From Arthrobacter sp. 9AX (lineage in GTDB: Bacteria > Actinomycetota > Actinomycetes > Actinomycetales > Micrococcaceae): a stretch of DNA of 64,000 nucleotides. This document shows positions 18,601-26,219 of this stretch, piece by piece. The stretch lies in assembly GCF_902506095.1 (NCBI RefSeq), contig NZ_LR733293.1, positions 1,607,060-1,671,059 of the forward strand, given 5' to 3'. A program made the translations under genes and the position numbers. A model generated the notes under the pieces. That model saw only the letters and a list, made by a program, of their open reading frames with translations. It was not told the origin of the DNA and ran no database searches. Every line of letters begins with the position of its first letter. Positions within the stretch are counted from its first letter, which is position 1.

Positions 18601-18840
18601 AATTTCACCTGCGACGGACAGGGCGGCACTAACCGCCCCTGGATGGGCGCTGCCGATGTCTTCGACATCATGTGCTGGAAGCCGCACGGCACGTATTACA
18701 GCGGAGACGGCCAGTGGTACTACATCATGCGTGGCTCACCCAACCAGACACGCTGGATCGATTCGAGGCACACCACGATCGGTACGCCCGGACAGAGCGG
18801 CGTCCCGCTGTGCACCTTCCCGGTAGGAGCCACGCCATAG
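12679..18840 (+). CDS. Giant surface protein A: membrane anchor, probable beta-propeller, Ig-like repeats, Fn3 domains
   Basis: A 2,053-residue protein from a GTG at 12679 with GGGGGAA upstream; the open frame extends further 5' but that part lies inside the cyclase gene. The N-terminus is basic, with one membrane helix (about 26-43), so the rest should lie outside the cell. Residues 45-373 show about six spaced motifs such as DAASGKVWAVSP and DVNSGNVWLVNQN, which suggests a beta-propeller. From about 385 to 1470 there are some eleven Ig/cadherin-like repeats with motifs like VLDNDSDPDGD. Fn3 domains follow (about 1474-1900), then a Cys-containing tail (about 1940-2053) not shared with protein B. 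Family context is the Fn3 protein of Bifidobacterium PFNA clusters. It probably acts in adhesion or envelope architecture; its ligand is unknown. Confidence 0.88.
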   Translation: MKLRTPARSNRPGAPESRRLISGAAFGAVVAVVVAGAVLYPGFKTTEVELNDGGVWVVSKSKNAVGRLNYPSRVLDGAVTPASTTFEILQDAGEVFVDDESGSTLNQVSPANMRLGGDKRLPGAADVSFGSSVISVTDAASGKVWAVSPSTVNGFDEEASEPVLVGSEGTVSAVGADDRIYSADPKSGVVSVTGVDANGAVVSSESETWSGLKGSGDLQVTVVGDRPVVLDAAAGKLFLPGGKRLQLDNARDAKLQQTGPGSGFVAIATQKALLKQPLDGATATTVTFDGEGVPAAPVQLGGCVHAAWSGANKYVRDCVNDADDKNVDVPKASASPSYVFRVNRDLVVLNDVNSGNVWLVNQNMQLVNNWDDVIPPQQTSDDADKDSADEVRQTVLPDRTKPNSAPVANPDTFGVRAGKTTILPVLDNDSDPDGDILTVRTPDPLQSGVVSPIYGATGYQVSVGADKTGTEGFKYTVDDGRGLSASADATLNIIPPGENSAPRQKPNRNTTLVVQAGKVVSQNILPDWIDPDGDDLFVVGASSSDPRDQVKVRPDGLLSYQDSGSEAARKTVTVTVSDGRDTTEGKVTVDVRPAGALPPIANADHLVAVAGVDTVIAPLKNDADPQGGALRLAQVTPDGNSTAVMGADQQTFTFNSTAEGAHYVTYLVTNGPASAQQLVRVDVVPGGGDAAPVAVRDTALLPSGGSVLVDVLGNDSDPSGGVLVVQSVTAADGLPLSVAVLDHSVVRITDLRAQGQLTVRYTISNGKSSATGEISVLVVPAPAKLQAPQAKPDEATVRAGDVVTIPVLDNDTDPNGGKLTLEPVLAQAPDAADGRIFTSGQSVRFIAGDVPKTVYAIYKVTNESGQSDSQQVTIRIRAREDQLNTRPEPRNLTARVVAGMTVRIPVPLDGVDTDGDSVRLTGVDKAPAMGTAVVKDGYLEFTAAGNAAGTDTFTYRARDRIGAENTGTVIVGIAPQETNNQKPIAIDDAVDVRPGRKIAVDALTNDSDPDGDPISLVSNGFEARPELAVEAAEGGKVLLSAPAAAGNESVSYKIQDDKKNQAGAVIRVRVSPDAALKIPLAKDDVVTQAETLGKSAVDVPVLKNDADPDGVAAELKISLPDGNPNARVTGDGTVQVTLAPEDQLVPCTVTDVDGQSATAVIWVPGQGEQHPTLARTDVVEVMSGKEVTLDLAEFVRVRDGRTPRITQVDKVRVQGAAPENVVAGNGNALRYAARTDYVGPGSVTFEVTDGTGPDDPAGLKSTLSIITKVIPDPNANHPPTFSGATLDVPKGESATLELGNLAKDVDSGDQEKLRFELDGALPEGFTATVDDATLKVTPGSGKDAGWKGSIPLKVTDGRSEPVHATVTATVVASSRPLPVANEDVLDKANAGASETINVLGNDFNPFPETPLRITSATVETGSAAGQPTVSGDSITVTPASGSKGVMVVRYTVMDKTGDVSRQTDGRIRITVRDRPDAPSAPTATDVRSRTAVLKWTPPSDNGAVITKYTVRSGNGFSQDCPTTTCTLTGLTNDVEYVFTVTATNEVRESDPSPVSNEIRPDEKPSPPEAPTVKAGDRNMEITWPAARTEGSAVKAYNLEISPPPASGIAIKNGVTGLSYNWPGLTNGVRYKVRAQAVNELGPSDWGQYSAEDNPAGVPAAPAAPTSSVASSVGTSNQLKVDWNEPNTNGDAIRNYYVTMSGGGGAAQTQVVAGTVRTANFTANNSEASYTFTVQAENKAGKGAVSAASAPRRATGKLGQVTGVSATEADTGGAGRSVTINFRELTAAERNGSSSAEVSYTYRASTGQTGPIRPGQTVGGFVNGNSTAITVVANSSVAPSSDASAPATANPYGSPGTPSASGQNGAENQKSLSFSWNSPSTSTNDVAYTQIKIDAGGWERVAASGSRTVNTGGFSEPHTIQAQTVNSRGTGGPVASASAQSGAQKTRWTTRLNSGMYRSCTDLPGATSYDNSQPGNFTCDGQGGTNRPWMGAADVFDIMCWKPHGTYYSGDGQWYYIMRGSPNQTRWIDSRHTTIGTPGQSGVPLCTFPVGATP
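12753..13796 (+). repeat. 1,044-bp near-identical direct repeat, copy 1
   Basis: It matches 19062-20105 at every base but one by line-by-line comparison. The exception is GAC versus GAT in the Asp codon just before GGVWVV, a silent change. It encodes residues 26-373 (membrane helix plus propeller-like domain). Codon choice inside differs sharply from that outside: 15 of 25 Leu codons are TTG here, against about 1 of 18 in the following 300 codons. The edges are sharp and fall at domain boundaries. Confidence 0.97.
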
Positions 18841-18908
18841 CCGGCGTCGGGCGGGGCAGGGCCCGGTGCAGGGGAGGGCTCCCCATCGCGGGGCCTGTAG
18901 GGGTTCGG

Positions 18909-18914
18909 TAGGCT
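18909..18914 (+). promoter_or_regulatory. Possible -10 hexamer upstream of the second giant gene
   Basis: TAGGCT lies 82 bp before the GTG start, in the 156-bp gap between the two giant genes. No clear -35 is visible. The leader length is similar to that of the first giant gene. Weak evidence only. Confidence 0.25.
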
Positions 18915-18996
18915 TGCGCCGGGGAAAAGAGAGTCTCGTGCCAGTACCGCGAACGGGCTGCCATACGGCCACACAAACTGAGGGAAAAATAACGCT

Positions 18997-21900
18997 GTGA
19001 CAAGTCTGCTGGGGAAGCTTGGGCTGAAGACGCGACATAAGAAGCTCGTTAGCGCCACTGTGTTTGGTGCTGTTGTTGCTGTGGTGGTGGCGGGTGCGGT
19101 GTTGTATCCGGGGTTTAAGACCACTGAGGTGGAGTTGAACGATGGTGGTGTGTGGGTGGTGTCGAAGTCCAAGAACGCGGTCGGCAGGTTGAATTACCCG
19201 TCCCGTGTCCTGGACGGTGCGGTGACGCCGGCGTCGACTACGTTTGAGATCCTGCAGGATGCGGGGGAGGTGTTTGTTGATGATGAGTCTGGTTCGACGT
19301 TGAATCAGGTGTCGCCAGCGAATATGCGTTTGGGTGGGGATAAGCGGTTGCCGGGGGCTGCGGATGTGAGTTTTGGTTCGTCGGTGATTTCGGTGACGGA
19401 TGCGGCGTCGGGCAAGGTGTGGGCGGTGTCGCCGTCGACGGTGAATGGTTTTGATGAGGAAGCGTCGGAGCCGGTGTTGGTGGGGTCGGAGGGTACGGTG
19501 TCCGCGGTGGGCGCTGATGACCGGATTTATTCGGCGGATCCGAAGTCTGGTGTGGTGTCGGTGACCGGGGTGGATGCCAATGGTGCGGTGGTGTCGTCGG
19601 AGTCTGAGACGTGGTCTGGGTTGAAGGGTTCGGGGGACCTGCAGGTCACGGTGGTGGGGGACAGGCCTGTCGTCCTGGATGCGGCGGCGGGGAAGTTGTT
19701 CCTTCCTGGCGGCAAGCGGCTGCAGTTGGATAATGCGCGGGATGCGAAGTTGCAGCAGACCGGTCCGGGCAGCGGCTTCGTGGCGATCGCCACGCAGAAG
19801 GCGTTGTTGAAGCAGCCGTTGGATGGTGCGACGGCGACGACGGTGACGTTTGATGGTGAGGGTGTGCCGGCGGCGCCGGTGCAGTTGGGCGGGTGTGTGC
19901 ATGCGGCGTGGTCGGGGGCGAACAAGTATGTCCGGGATTGTGTGAATGATGCTGATGACAAGAATGTGGATGTGCCGAAGGCGAGTGCGTCGCCGTCGTA
20001 TGTGTTCCGGGTGAACCGGGACCTGGTGGTCCTCAATGATGTGAATTCCGGGAATGTGTGGCTGGTCAACCAGAACATGCAGCTGGTCAACAACTGGGAC
20101 GACGTTGTTCCACCCAAGAACGAATCCGACGAGCAGGACCAGGAATCGGCGGACAACAACACCATCAACGTCCTGCCGGACCGCACCAAACCCAACCGTC
20201 CGCCCGAAACCAAACCCGATGCCGTCGGTGTCCGCCCTGGCCGGACCACCATCCTCAGCGTCCTGGACAACGACTCCGACCCCGACGGCGACGTGCTCAC
20301 CGCAGCAGTGACTGACACCGGCCCCAAGGCCGGCACCCTGGAGAACATCTACGGGGGCACCGCGTTCCAGGTCTCCGTCCCGGCCGGCGCGAAACCCGGG
20401 ACGGAGACGTTCAGCTACAACGCCTCGGATGGCCGCGGCCTCTCCGCCGCCGGCCAGGTGACCCTTAGCGTGGTGGGTGCGGAGGAGAACAAGCCGCCGC
20501 AGTTCAAGCGCGGCGACAACACCACCATGCTGGTGGAACAGGGCAAAGCCGTCAGCCAGAACATCCTCACCGACTGGATTGACCCCGACGGCGACGACCT
20601 GGTACTCCTTGACGCCAAGGCCGACAACGAGCAGGACCAGGTCAAGGTCCGGCGCGACGGCCTGCTCACCTTCCAGGACTCCGGTGCCACCGCCGGCAAA
20701 AAGAATGTCGAAGTCACCATCTGGGACGGCCGGGCCACGGTCACCGGGAAAGTGGTGGTCAACGTCCAGCCGCCGGGAGCCCTGGCGCCGGTAGTCAACG
20801 CCGACCACGTCACCGCCGTGGTGGGCCAGGACCTCGTCATCTCCCCGCTGAAGAACGACGTCGATCCCAACGGAGGAGCCCTCCGCCTGGCGCAGGTGGA
20901 AGCCAACGGCCCCGCAGAACTGGGCCCTGTCACCGACGGTGGCACCTTTACGTTCCGCAGCACCACTCCCGGCCCCGTCTACCTCACCTACATTGCCAGT
21001 AACGGCCCGCAAAGCAGCCAGGGCCTCATCCGGGTGGACGTGGAATCCGGCGACGACACCGGCAACCCCGTCGCTGTCCACGACGTTGCTCTGATGCCCA
21101 CGGGCGGCAGCGTGCTGGTGGACCCGCTGGCTAACGACTCCGACCCGTCCGGCGGGGTCCTGGTGCTGCAGTCCGTCAAGCTGCCCGAAAACTCCACCGC
21201 GTCCGTCAGCGTGATCAACCACGCCGTCCTGCGCATTACGGACGTCCTGGGGGCCAAGGACCCCATCCTTTTCGAATACACCATGTCGAACGGGACGAAG
21301 TCAGCCACCGGCAGCGTCTCGGTGGTCCCGGTCCCGGCCCCCGCCGTCGTGGAAGCACCCCAGCCCAAACCCGACGAAGTGAACGTCCGGGTCAACGACG
21401 TCGTCACCATCCCGGTGCTCGACAACGACACCCACCCGCAAGGCCAGGAACTGACTGTGGACCCCGTCCTGCCGCAGGCTGTGGACCCGGCGGACGGGAA
21501 GAGCTTCGTCTCGGAAAACACGCTGCGGTTCATCGCCGGCAGCCAGCCCAAGACGGTCCGGGCCATCTACAACGCGGTGGACCCGCAGGGCCAGAAAAGC
21601 GCCGCCGCCGTGACCATCCACATCCTGCCGCTGGAGGGCGCGGAGAACTCACGCCCGCAGCCGCGAAACCTCACGGCCCGGGTGGTGGCCGCCGATACCG
21701 TCCGGATTCCCGTGCCGCTGGATGGCATCGACTCCGACGGCGACTCCGTCCAACTGACCGGCATCGACAGCACCCCGGCCATGGGCACAGCGACGGTGGG
21801 CAGCAACTTCATCGACTTCGCTGCCGCCGGCGACGGCGCAGGCACCGACACGTTCCGCTACAAGGTGGTGGACCGGCAGGGCGCCGTCAACACCGGCACG

Positions 21901-24900
21901 GTCACGGTGGGCGTGGCCCCGCGCGGTGAAGTCAACCAAAAGCCCACTCCCGTGGACGATGAGGTGCGGGTCCGCCCGGGACGCCAGATCGCCGTCGACG
22001 CCACCGGTAACGACACCGACCCGGACGGGGACCTGATCCGCATCCTGACCGACGGCATCGACGCTGATCCGGAACTTCAGGCCACGGTGAGCAAGGCAAG
22101 CGGAAGGATCATCCTGCTGGCCCCGGGCGAAGCCGGAACCGTCAACGTGCGCTACACCATCGCCGATGACCGGGACGCCTCGGCGCAGGCTGCCATTCGT
22201 GTGGTCGTAGACAACGAGGTGCCCTTGAAGGCGCCCATTGCCCGGGATGACAGGGTGACGTCCGCCCAAACCCTGGGCAAGACCGCCGTGGACGTCCCCG
22301 TCCTGAAAAACGACGAGGACCCCGACGGTGTAGGCGAAAACCTCAAAATCAGCACCGAAGCCACCACCGCCCGGCCGGGCCCCGAAGGCAACATGGTGGT
22401 GGACCTGACGGAGCAGCCGCAGCTCATTCCGTACACCGTGGAGGACGTGGACGGCCAGCAGTCGACGGCGGTCATCTGGGTCCCGGGCCTGGGACAACAG
22501 GTGCCCACCCTGGCCAAGGACGAAGTCGTGGAGGTCATCGCGGGCCAGTCCGTGGACGTTGACCTGGACGAGTGGGTGAAAGTCCGCGAGGGCTGGTCGC
22601 CGCGTCTGACCCAGGCAGACCGGATCAAACTGATCGGCGCCGACGGCGGCGATCCCGTGACCCGGGACGGCACCGGCCTCAAGTACACGGCAGGCGCCGA
22701 CTACGTGGGCCCCGGCTCGCTGACCTTCGAGGTGACGGACGGAACAGGCCCTGACGATGCGGCCGGCCTGAAGTCCACCCTCAGCATCCGCACCAAGGTA
22801 CTGCCCGATCCCAACAAGAACAACGCGCCCGAGCTCCTCGGCGCCAACGTGGACGTTCCGAAGGGCGACTCCGCCAGCACCGACCTGGCGAAGCTGACCA
22901 CGGACCCGGACCGGGACGACGTCGAAAAAATGAAATACGAGCTGGTGGGAGGTTCGCCGGCCGGCTTCAACGCCAGCATCGACGGCAAGTCCCTGAAGGT
23001 CTCGGCAGCCGATTCCACTGGTACCGGAACCACCGCCGCCGTCCAGGTCAAGGCCCGGGACCCACGCGGTCTTGAGGCCACCGCCACCTACCAGTTGGCG
23101 GTCACCGCCTCGAACCGCCCCAAACCTGTGGCCAACGACGACGTGGAGGACAACGCCGCCGCCGGCAAGCCCGTCACGGTCAACGTCCTGGCCAACGACG
23201 CCAACCCCTTCCCGGAAACGGCGCTGAAGATTATTGCAGCGAACACTGAAACGGGCAGCGGCAACGTGGAGGTCAGCGGAGATTCCGTGACGGTGACACC
23301 TGCACCTGGATTTACCGGAACCATGGTGGTGTCCTACACCGTGGCGGACAAGACGGGGGATTCATCCCGGCAGGCAACCGCCCGCATCCGGCTCACCGTC
23401 AAGGACAAACCGCAGGCGCCCACCACCCCGCAGGCCCAGAGCGTGGGGGACCGGACAGCGCTGCTGAACTGGACTGCGCCCGCGGACCGCGGCTCACCCA
23501 TCACCAAATACACCGTGTACGGCGAGGGCGGGTTCCAGCAGGACTGCCCCGCCAACACCTGCACCCTCAACGGGCTGGTCAACAACACCAAGTACCACTT
23601 CCAGGTCACGGCCACCAACGAGTTCGGCGAGTCTGACCGGTCGCCCGCCTCCGCAGAGGTGCGTCCGGACGTCAAGCCCGATACCCCGCTGGCTCCGTCG
23701 CTGAAGTTCGGCGACAAGGAGCTGTCCGTTAACTGGACGGCCCCGGCCAGCAAGGGGTCGCCGGTGAAGTCCTACGACCTGGAAATCTCACCGCCGCCGC
23801 CCGGGCAGAACGCCCAGATCCAGAACCTGACCGCTGTCAGCTACGTCTGGAAGGGCCTGCAGAACGGCGTCTCGTACAAGGTCCGGGTCCTGGCCCGCAA
23901 CGAGGCCAAGGAACCCTCGGAGTGGAGCCCGTACTCGGCCGCCGAGGTTCCGGCGGGTGTCCCGGCAACGCCGACCGCGCCCACCGCGGCGCAGGCCGGT
24001 TCGCTGGGTTCGCAAAGCCAGCTGAAGGTGAGTTGGGCTGCGCCCAACAACAACGGTGACGCCGTCTCGGCCTACACCCTGACCACCCTCCGGGGCGGGG
24101 CCGTGGTGGCCAGCCAGCAGGTTGCCGGCACTACGCAAAACGTGACGGTGGACAACTCGGAGACCAACTACACGTTCACGGTCTCCGCCACGAACAAGGC
24201 AGGCACTAGCGGGACCAGCCCCCAGTCGGCGGCCATCCGTGCGGCCGGAAAGCCGGGCCAGGTCAGCAGCGGAACGGTGGCGGCCACCGGAACCAGCGGC
24301 CAGCTCCAGGTCACGTTCACGCCGCTGACCGAGGCGCAGCGCAACGGCTCCACCGCCAGCGAGATCGCCTACAGCTACAACGCCGACGGCAGGAGCGGCG
24401 CCATCGCCGCGGGCGGCGGAATGATCGGCGGGATGACCAACGGCCGGGACATCACCGTCACCATCGTCGCCACGTCCACCAAGAACAACGTGTCCGGCGA
24501 TGCCAAGGCCATCGGCACCGGCAACCCGTACGGGCCGCCGAACGCTCCCAATGTTGACGGCAGCACGTCCGCAAAGGGCGACGGCGACGTTCACTGGACC
24601 TGGAACAACCCGCCGATGAACGGCCGGCCCCTGAGCCACTTCGAGGTGAGCTACGAAGGCGGCGGCTGGATCAACGTGGGCAAGGCCAACCGGTACGACC
24701 GGCCTGCCGGCGGCTGGGACCAGGTGCGGACCCTCCGTGTCCGTGCAGTCACCGTTGACCCGGGTCCTGCCGGGCAAGCCAACTCACGGTCCGGTGCGGA
24801 TCCCACGCCTCCGCCACCCAGCTCGTGGGCCATCACGGCAAGCCCCGTCCGCAGCTGCACCGAACCCCGGAAGGGCACGGACAGCTTTGTGGCCGGGAAC

Positions 24901-25104
24901 CCGTCACAGTGCACGGGCGGGGGTAAGTGGCTGGACGCCGGCGCACCCGCACAGACGGACCGCTACCAGGTCTGGTACAAGACGTCGAACAACCCCAGCG
25001 GCATCTGGTACCACCTGACCTCCGGCATGGCGGCCGGCAACTGGATCCGCTGCGATACCAGCAACATCGGCTGCAACCCGCCCAACGGAATGCCCAACGG
25101 CTGA
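18997..25104 (+). CDS. Giant surface protein B: paralogue of protein A
   Basis: A 2,035-residue protein from a GTG at 18997 (GAGGGAA upstream). It has the same order of parts as its upstream neighbour: basic N-terminus (MTSLLGKLGLKTRHKK), membrane helix, propeller-like domain (to about residue 370), about eleven Ig/cadherin-like repeats with DNDSDPDGD or DNDTDPDGD motifs, and Fn3 domains from about residue 1468. The tail differs from that of A and carries its own Cys residues (RSCTEPRK, SQCTGGGKW, IRCDTSNIGC). Outside the shared 1,044 bp the two proteins align throughout but differ at many positions. It is probably displayed outside the membrane. The next gene (moxR) starts 85 bp later, beyond a hairpin. 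Ligand and exact role are unknown. Confidence 0.88.
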   Translation: MTSLLGKLGLKTRHKKLVSATVFGAVVAVVVAGAVLYPGFKTTEVELNDGGVWVVSKSKNAVGRLNYPSRVLDGAVTPASTTFEILQDAGEVFVDDESGSTLNQVSPANMRLGGDKRLPGAADVSFGSSVISVTDAASGKVWAVSPSTVNGFDEEASEPVLVGSEGTVSAVGADDRIYSADPKSGVVSVTGVDANGAVVSSESETWSGLKGSGDLQVTVVGDRPVVLDAAAGKLFLPGGKRLQLDNARDAKLQQTGPGSGFVAIATQKALLKQPLDGATATTVTFDGEGVPAAPVQLGGCVHAAWSGANKYVRDCVNDADDKNVDVPKASASPSYVFRVNRDLVVLNDVNSGNVWLVNQNMQLVNNWDDVVPPKNESDEQDQESADNNTINVLPDRTKPNRPPETKPDAVGVRPGRTTILSVLDNDSDPDGDVLTAAVTDTGPKAGTLENIYGGTAFQVSVPAGAKPGTETFSYNASDGRGLSAAGQVTLSVVGAEENKPPQFKRGDNTTMLVEQGKAVSQNILTDWIDPDGDDLVLLDAKADNEQDQVKVRRDGLLTFQDSGATAGKKNVEVTIWDGRATVTGKVVVNVQPPGALAPVVNADHVTAVVGQDLVISPLKNDVDPNGGALRLAQVEANGPAELGPVTDGGTFTFRSTTPGPVYLTYIASNGPQSSQGLIRVDVESGDDTGNPVAVHDVALMPTGGSVLVDPLANDSDPSGGVLVLQSVKLPENSTASVSVINHAVLRITDVLGAKDPILFEYTMSNGTKSATGSVSVVPVPAPAVVEAPQPKPDEVNVRVNDVVTIPVLDNDTHPQGQELTVDPVLPQAVDPADGKSFVSENTLRFIAGSQPKTVRAIYNAVDPQGQKSAAAVTIHILPLEGAENSRPQPRNLTARVVAADTVRIPVPLDGIDSDGDSVQLTGIDSTPAMGTATVGSNFIDFAAAGDGAGTDTFRYKVVDRQGAVNTGTVTVGVAPRGEVNQKPTPVDDEVRVRPGRQIAVDATGNDTDPDGDLIRILTDGIDADPELQATVSKASGRIILLAPGEAGTVNVRYTIADDRDASAQAAIRVVVDNEVPLKAPIARDDRVTSAQTLGKTAVDVPVLKNDEDPDGVGENLKISTEATTARPGPEGNMVVDLTEQPQLIPYTVEDVDGQQSTAVIWVPGLGQQVPTLAKDEVVEVIAGQSVDVDLDEWVKVREGWSPRLTQADRIKLIGADGGDPVTRDGTGLKYTAGADYVGPGSLTFEVTDGTGPDDAAGLKSTLSIRTKVLPDPNKNNAPELLGANVDVPKGDSASTDLAKLTTDPDRDDVEKMKYELVGGSPAGFNASIDGKSLKVSAADSTGTGTTAAVQVKARDPRGLEATATYQLAVTASNRPKPVANDDVEDNAAAGKPVTVNVLANDANPFPETALKIIAANTETGSGNVEVSGDSVTVTPAPGFTGTMVVSYTVADKTGDSSRQATARIRLTVKDKPQAPTTPQAQSVGDRTALLNWTAPADRGSPITKYTVYGEGGFQQDCPANTCTLNGLVNNTKYHFQVTATNEFGESDRSPASAEVRPDVKPDTPLAPSLKFGDKELSVNWTAPASKGSPVKSYDLEISPPPPGQNAQIQNLTAVSYVWKGLQNGVSYKVRVLARNEAKEPSEWSPYSAAEVPAGVPATPTAPTAAQAGSLGSQSQLKVSWAAPNNNGDAVSAYTLTTLRGGAVVASQQVAGTTQNVTVDNSETNYTFTVSATNKAGTSGTSPQSAAIRAAGKPGQVSSGTVAATGTSGQLQVTFTPLTEAQRNGSTASEIAYSYNADGRSGAIAAGGGMIGGMTNGRDITVTIVATSTKNNVSGDAKAIGTGNPYGPPNAPNVDGSTSAKGDGDVHWTWNNPPMNGRPLSHFEVSYEGGGWINVGKANRYDRPAGGWDQVRTLRVRAVTVDPGPAGQANSRSGADPTPPPPSSWAITASPVRSCTEPRKGTDSFVAGNPSQCTGGGKWLDAGAPAQTDRYQVWYKTSNNPSGIWYHLTSGMAAGNWIRCDTSNIGCNPPNGMPNG
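19062..20105 (+). repeat. 1,044-bp near-identical direct repeat, copy 2
   Basis: It encodes residues 23-370 of giant protein B. The offset from copy 1 is 6,309 bp in the same orientation and reading frame. A crossover between the copies would delete one gene-equivalent and leave an in-frame chimera. No transposase or terminal inverted repeats are associated with it. Confidence 0.97.
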
Positions 25105-25125
25105 CCCGGCACCGCCGGCGCACCA

Positions 25126-25152
25126 GCGGGGCCCGGTTTCTCCGGGCCCCGC
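25126..25152 (+). terminator. Strong GC hairpin between giant gene B and moxR
   Basis: A perfect 11-bp stem, GCGGGGCCCGG / CCGGGCCCCGC, with a five-base TTTCT loop, 21 bp after the stop of protein B. There is no T-tract. It may be a partial terminator or an mRNA processing/stability element that lowers expression of the downstream genes relative to the giant proteins. Confidence 0.6.
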
Positions 25153-25189
25153 ACACCAACCTGAACACCACAGAAGGAAGAGCAAGCCC

Positions 25190-26161
25190 ATGACCATGAC
25201 CACCGAGCAGGCCGCCTGGTTTGCAGACACCTTTGAAAAGCTCGTCGCCAATGTGGGGCAGGCCGTCCTGGGCAAGGAACACGTCATCCGGCTGACCTTC
25301 ACCGCCATGCTGGCCGAAGGGCACGTCCTGTTCGAGGACGCCCCCGGCACGGGCAAGACGTCCCTGGCCCGGGCCTTGGCAGCCACGGTGCAGGGCTCGA
25401 ACAACCGCATCCAGTTCACCCCGGACCTGCTGCCCTCGGACGTCACCGGTGTCACCATCTACGACCAGAAGACCCAGAAGTTCGAGTTCCACAAGGGACC
25501 GATCTTCAACAACATCGTCCTGGCCGACGAAATCAACCGCGCCTCGCCCAAGACCCAATCTGCGCTGCTGGAGGTCATGGAGGAATCCCGTGTGACGGTG
25601 GACGGTGTCACCTACTCCGCCGGGCGCCCGTTCATGGTGATGGCCACCCAGAACCCGATCGAACAGGCCGGCACCTACCGGCTGCCGGAGGCGCAGCTTG
25701 ACCGCTTCCTGATCAAGACGTCCATCGGCTACCCGGACCACGCGTCCACAGTCCGGCTCCTGGGCGGTTCCAACCTGAAGGACCGCTCCCAGGACCTCAC
25801 CGCCGTCATTACCACCCAGGCCGTGGCGGACATGGCCGACCTTGCCGCCACCGCCCACGTTGACACCGCCGTCCTGGAATACATTTCCCGGCTCTGCGAG
25901 GAGACCCGCAACGCCCCCGAAACCCGGCTTGGCGTCTCGGTCCGGGGCGCCCTGGCCATGGTGCGCGCCGCGAAGGTCTGGGCAGCCGCCCAGGGCCGGA
26001 ACTTCGTCCTGCCCGACGACGTCAAGGAACTCGCCCCCGTGGTGTGGACGCACCGCTTTGTGATGGATCCCGAAGCGGAGTTCTCCGGCGCCACCGCCGA
26101 CGCGGTCCTGACCCGCATCCTGGCGGACGTGGCGGCGCCGCAGCAGCGCACCAACGCCTGA
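25190..26161 (+). CDS. MoxR-family AAA+ ATPase
   Basis: A 323-residue MoxR ATPase from ATG 25190 (GAAGGAAG upstream; a second ATG lies two codons in). Walker A is EDAPGTGKTSLARA near residue 47, Walker B is IVLADEINRASPKTQSALLE, and sensor 1 is MATQNPIEQAGTYRLPEAQL. MoxR proteins act as chaperones that assemble or activate partner proteins and are almost always paired with a DUF58 protein, as here. It is the equivalent of the AAA-ATP gene in PFNA-type clusters. It is cytoplasmic, and the client is probably one of the membrane proteins encoded downstream. Confidence 0.95.
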   Translation: MTMTTEQAAWFADTFEKLVANVGQAVLGKEHVIRLTFTAMLAEGHVLFEDAPGTGKTSLARALAATVQGSNNRIQFTPDLLPSDVTGVTIYDQKTQKFEFHKGPIFNNIVLADEINRASPKTQSALLEVMEESRVTVDGVTYSAGRPFMVMATQNPIEQAGTYRLPEAQLDRFLIKTSIGYPDHASTVRLLGGSNLKDRSQDLTAVITTQAVADMADLAATAHVDTAVLEYISRLCEETRNAPETRLGVSVRGALAMVRAAKVWAAAQGRNFVLPDDVKELAPVVWTHRFVMDPEAEFSGATADAVLTRILADVAAPQQRTNA

Positions 26162-26219
26162 CCGCCATACCCGCACGGCCACCAAGTTCCATCCACCAGC
26201 GCATAATGAAGGCTTACAT

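Noticed and set aside
12753..20105. The 1,044-bp repeat as a mobile element
   Set aside because: There is no transposase, no terminal inverted repeats and no target duplication. The block is an in-frame protein domain in both copies.
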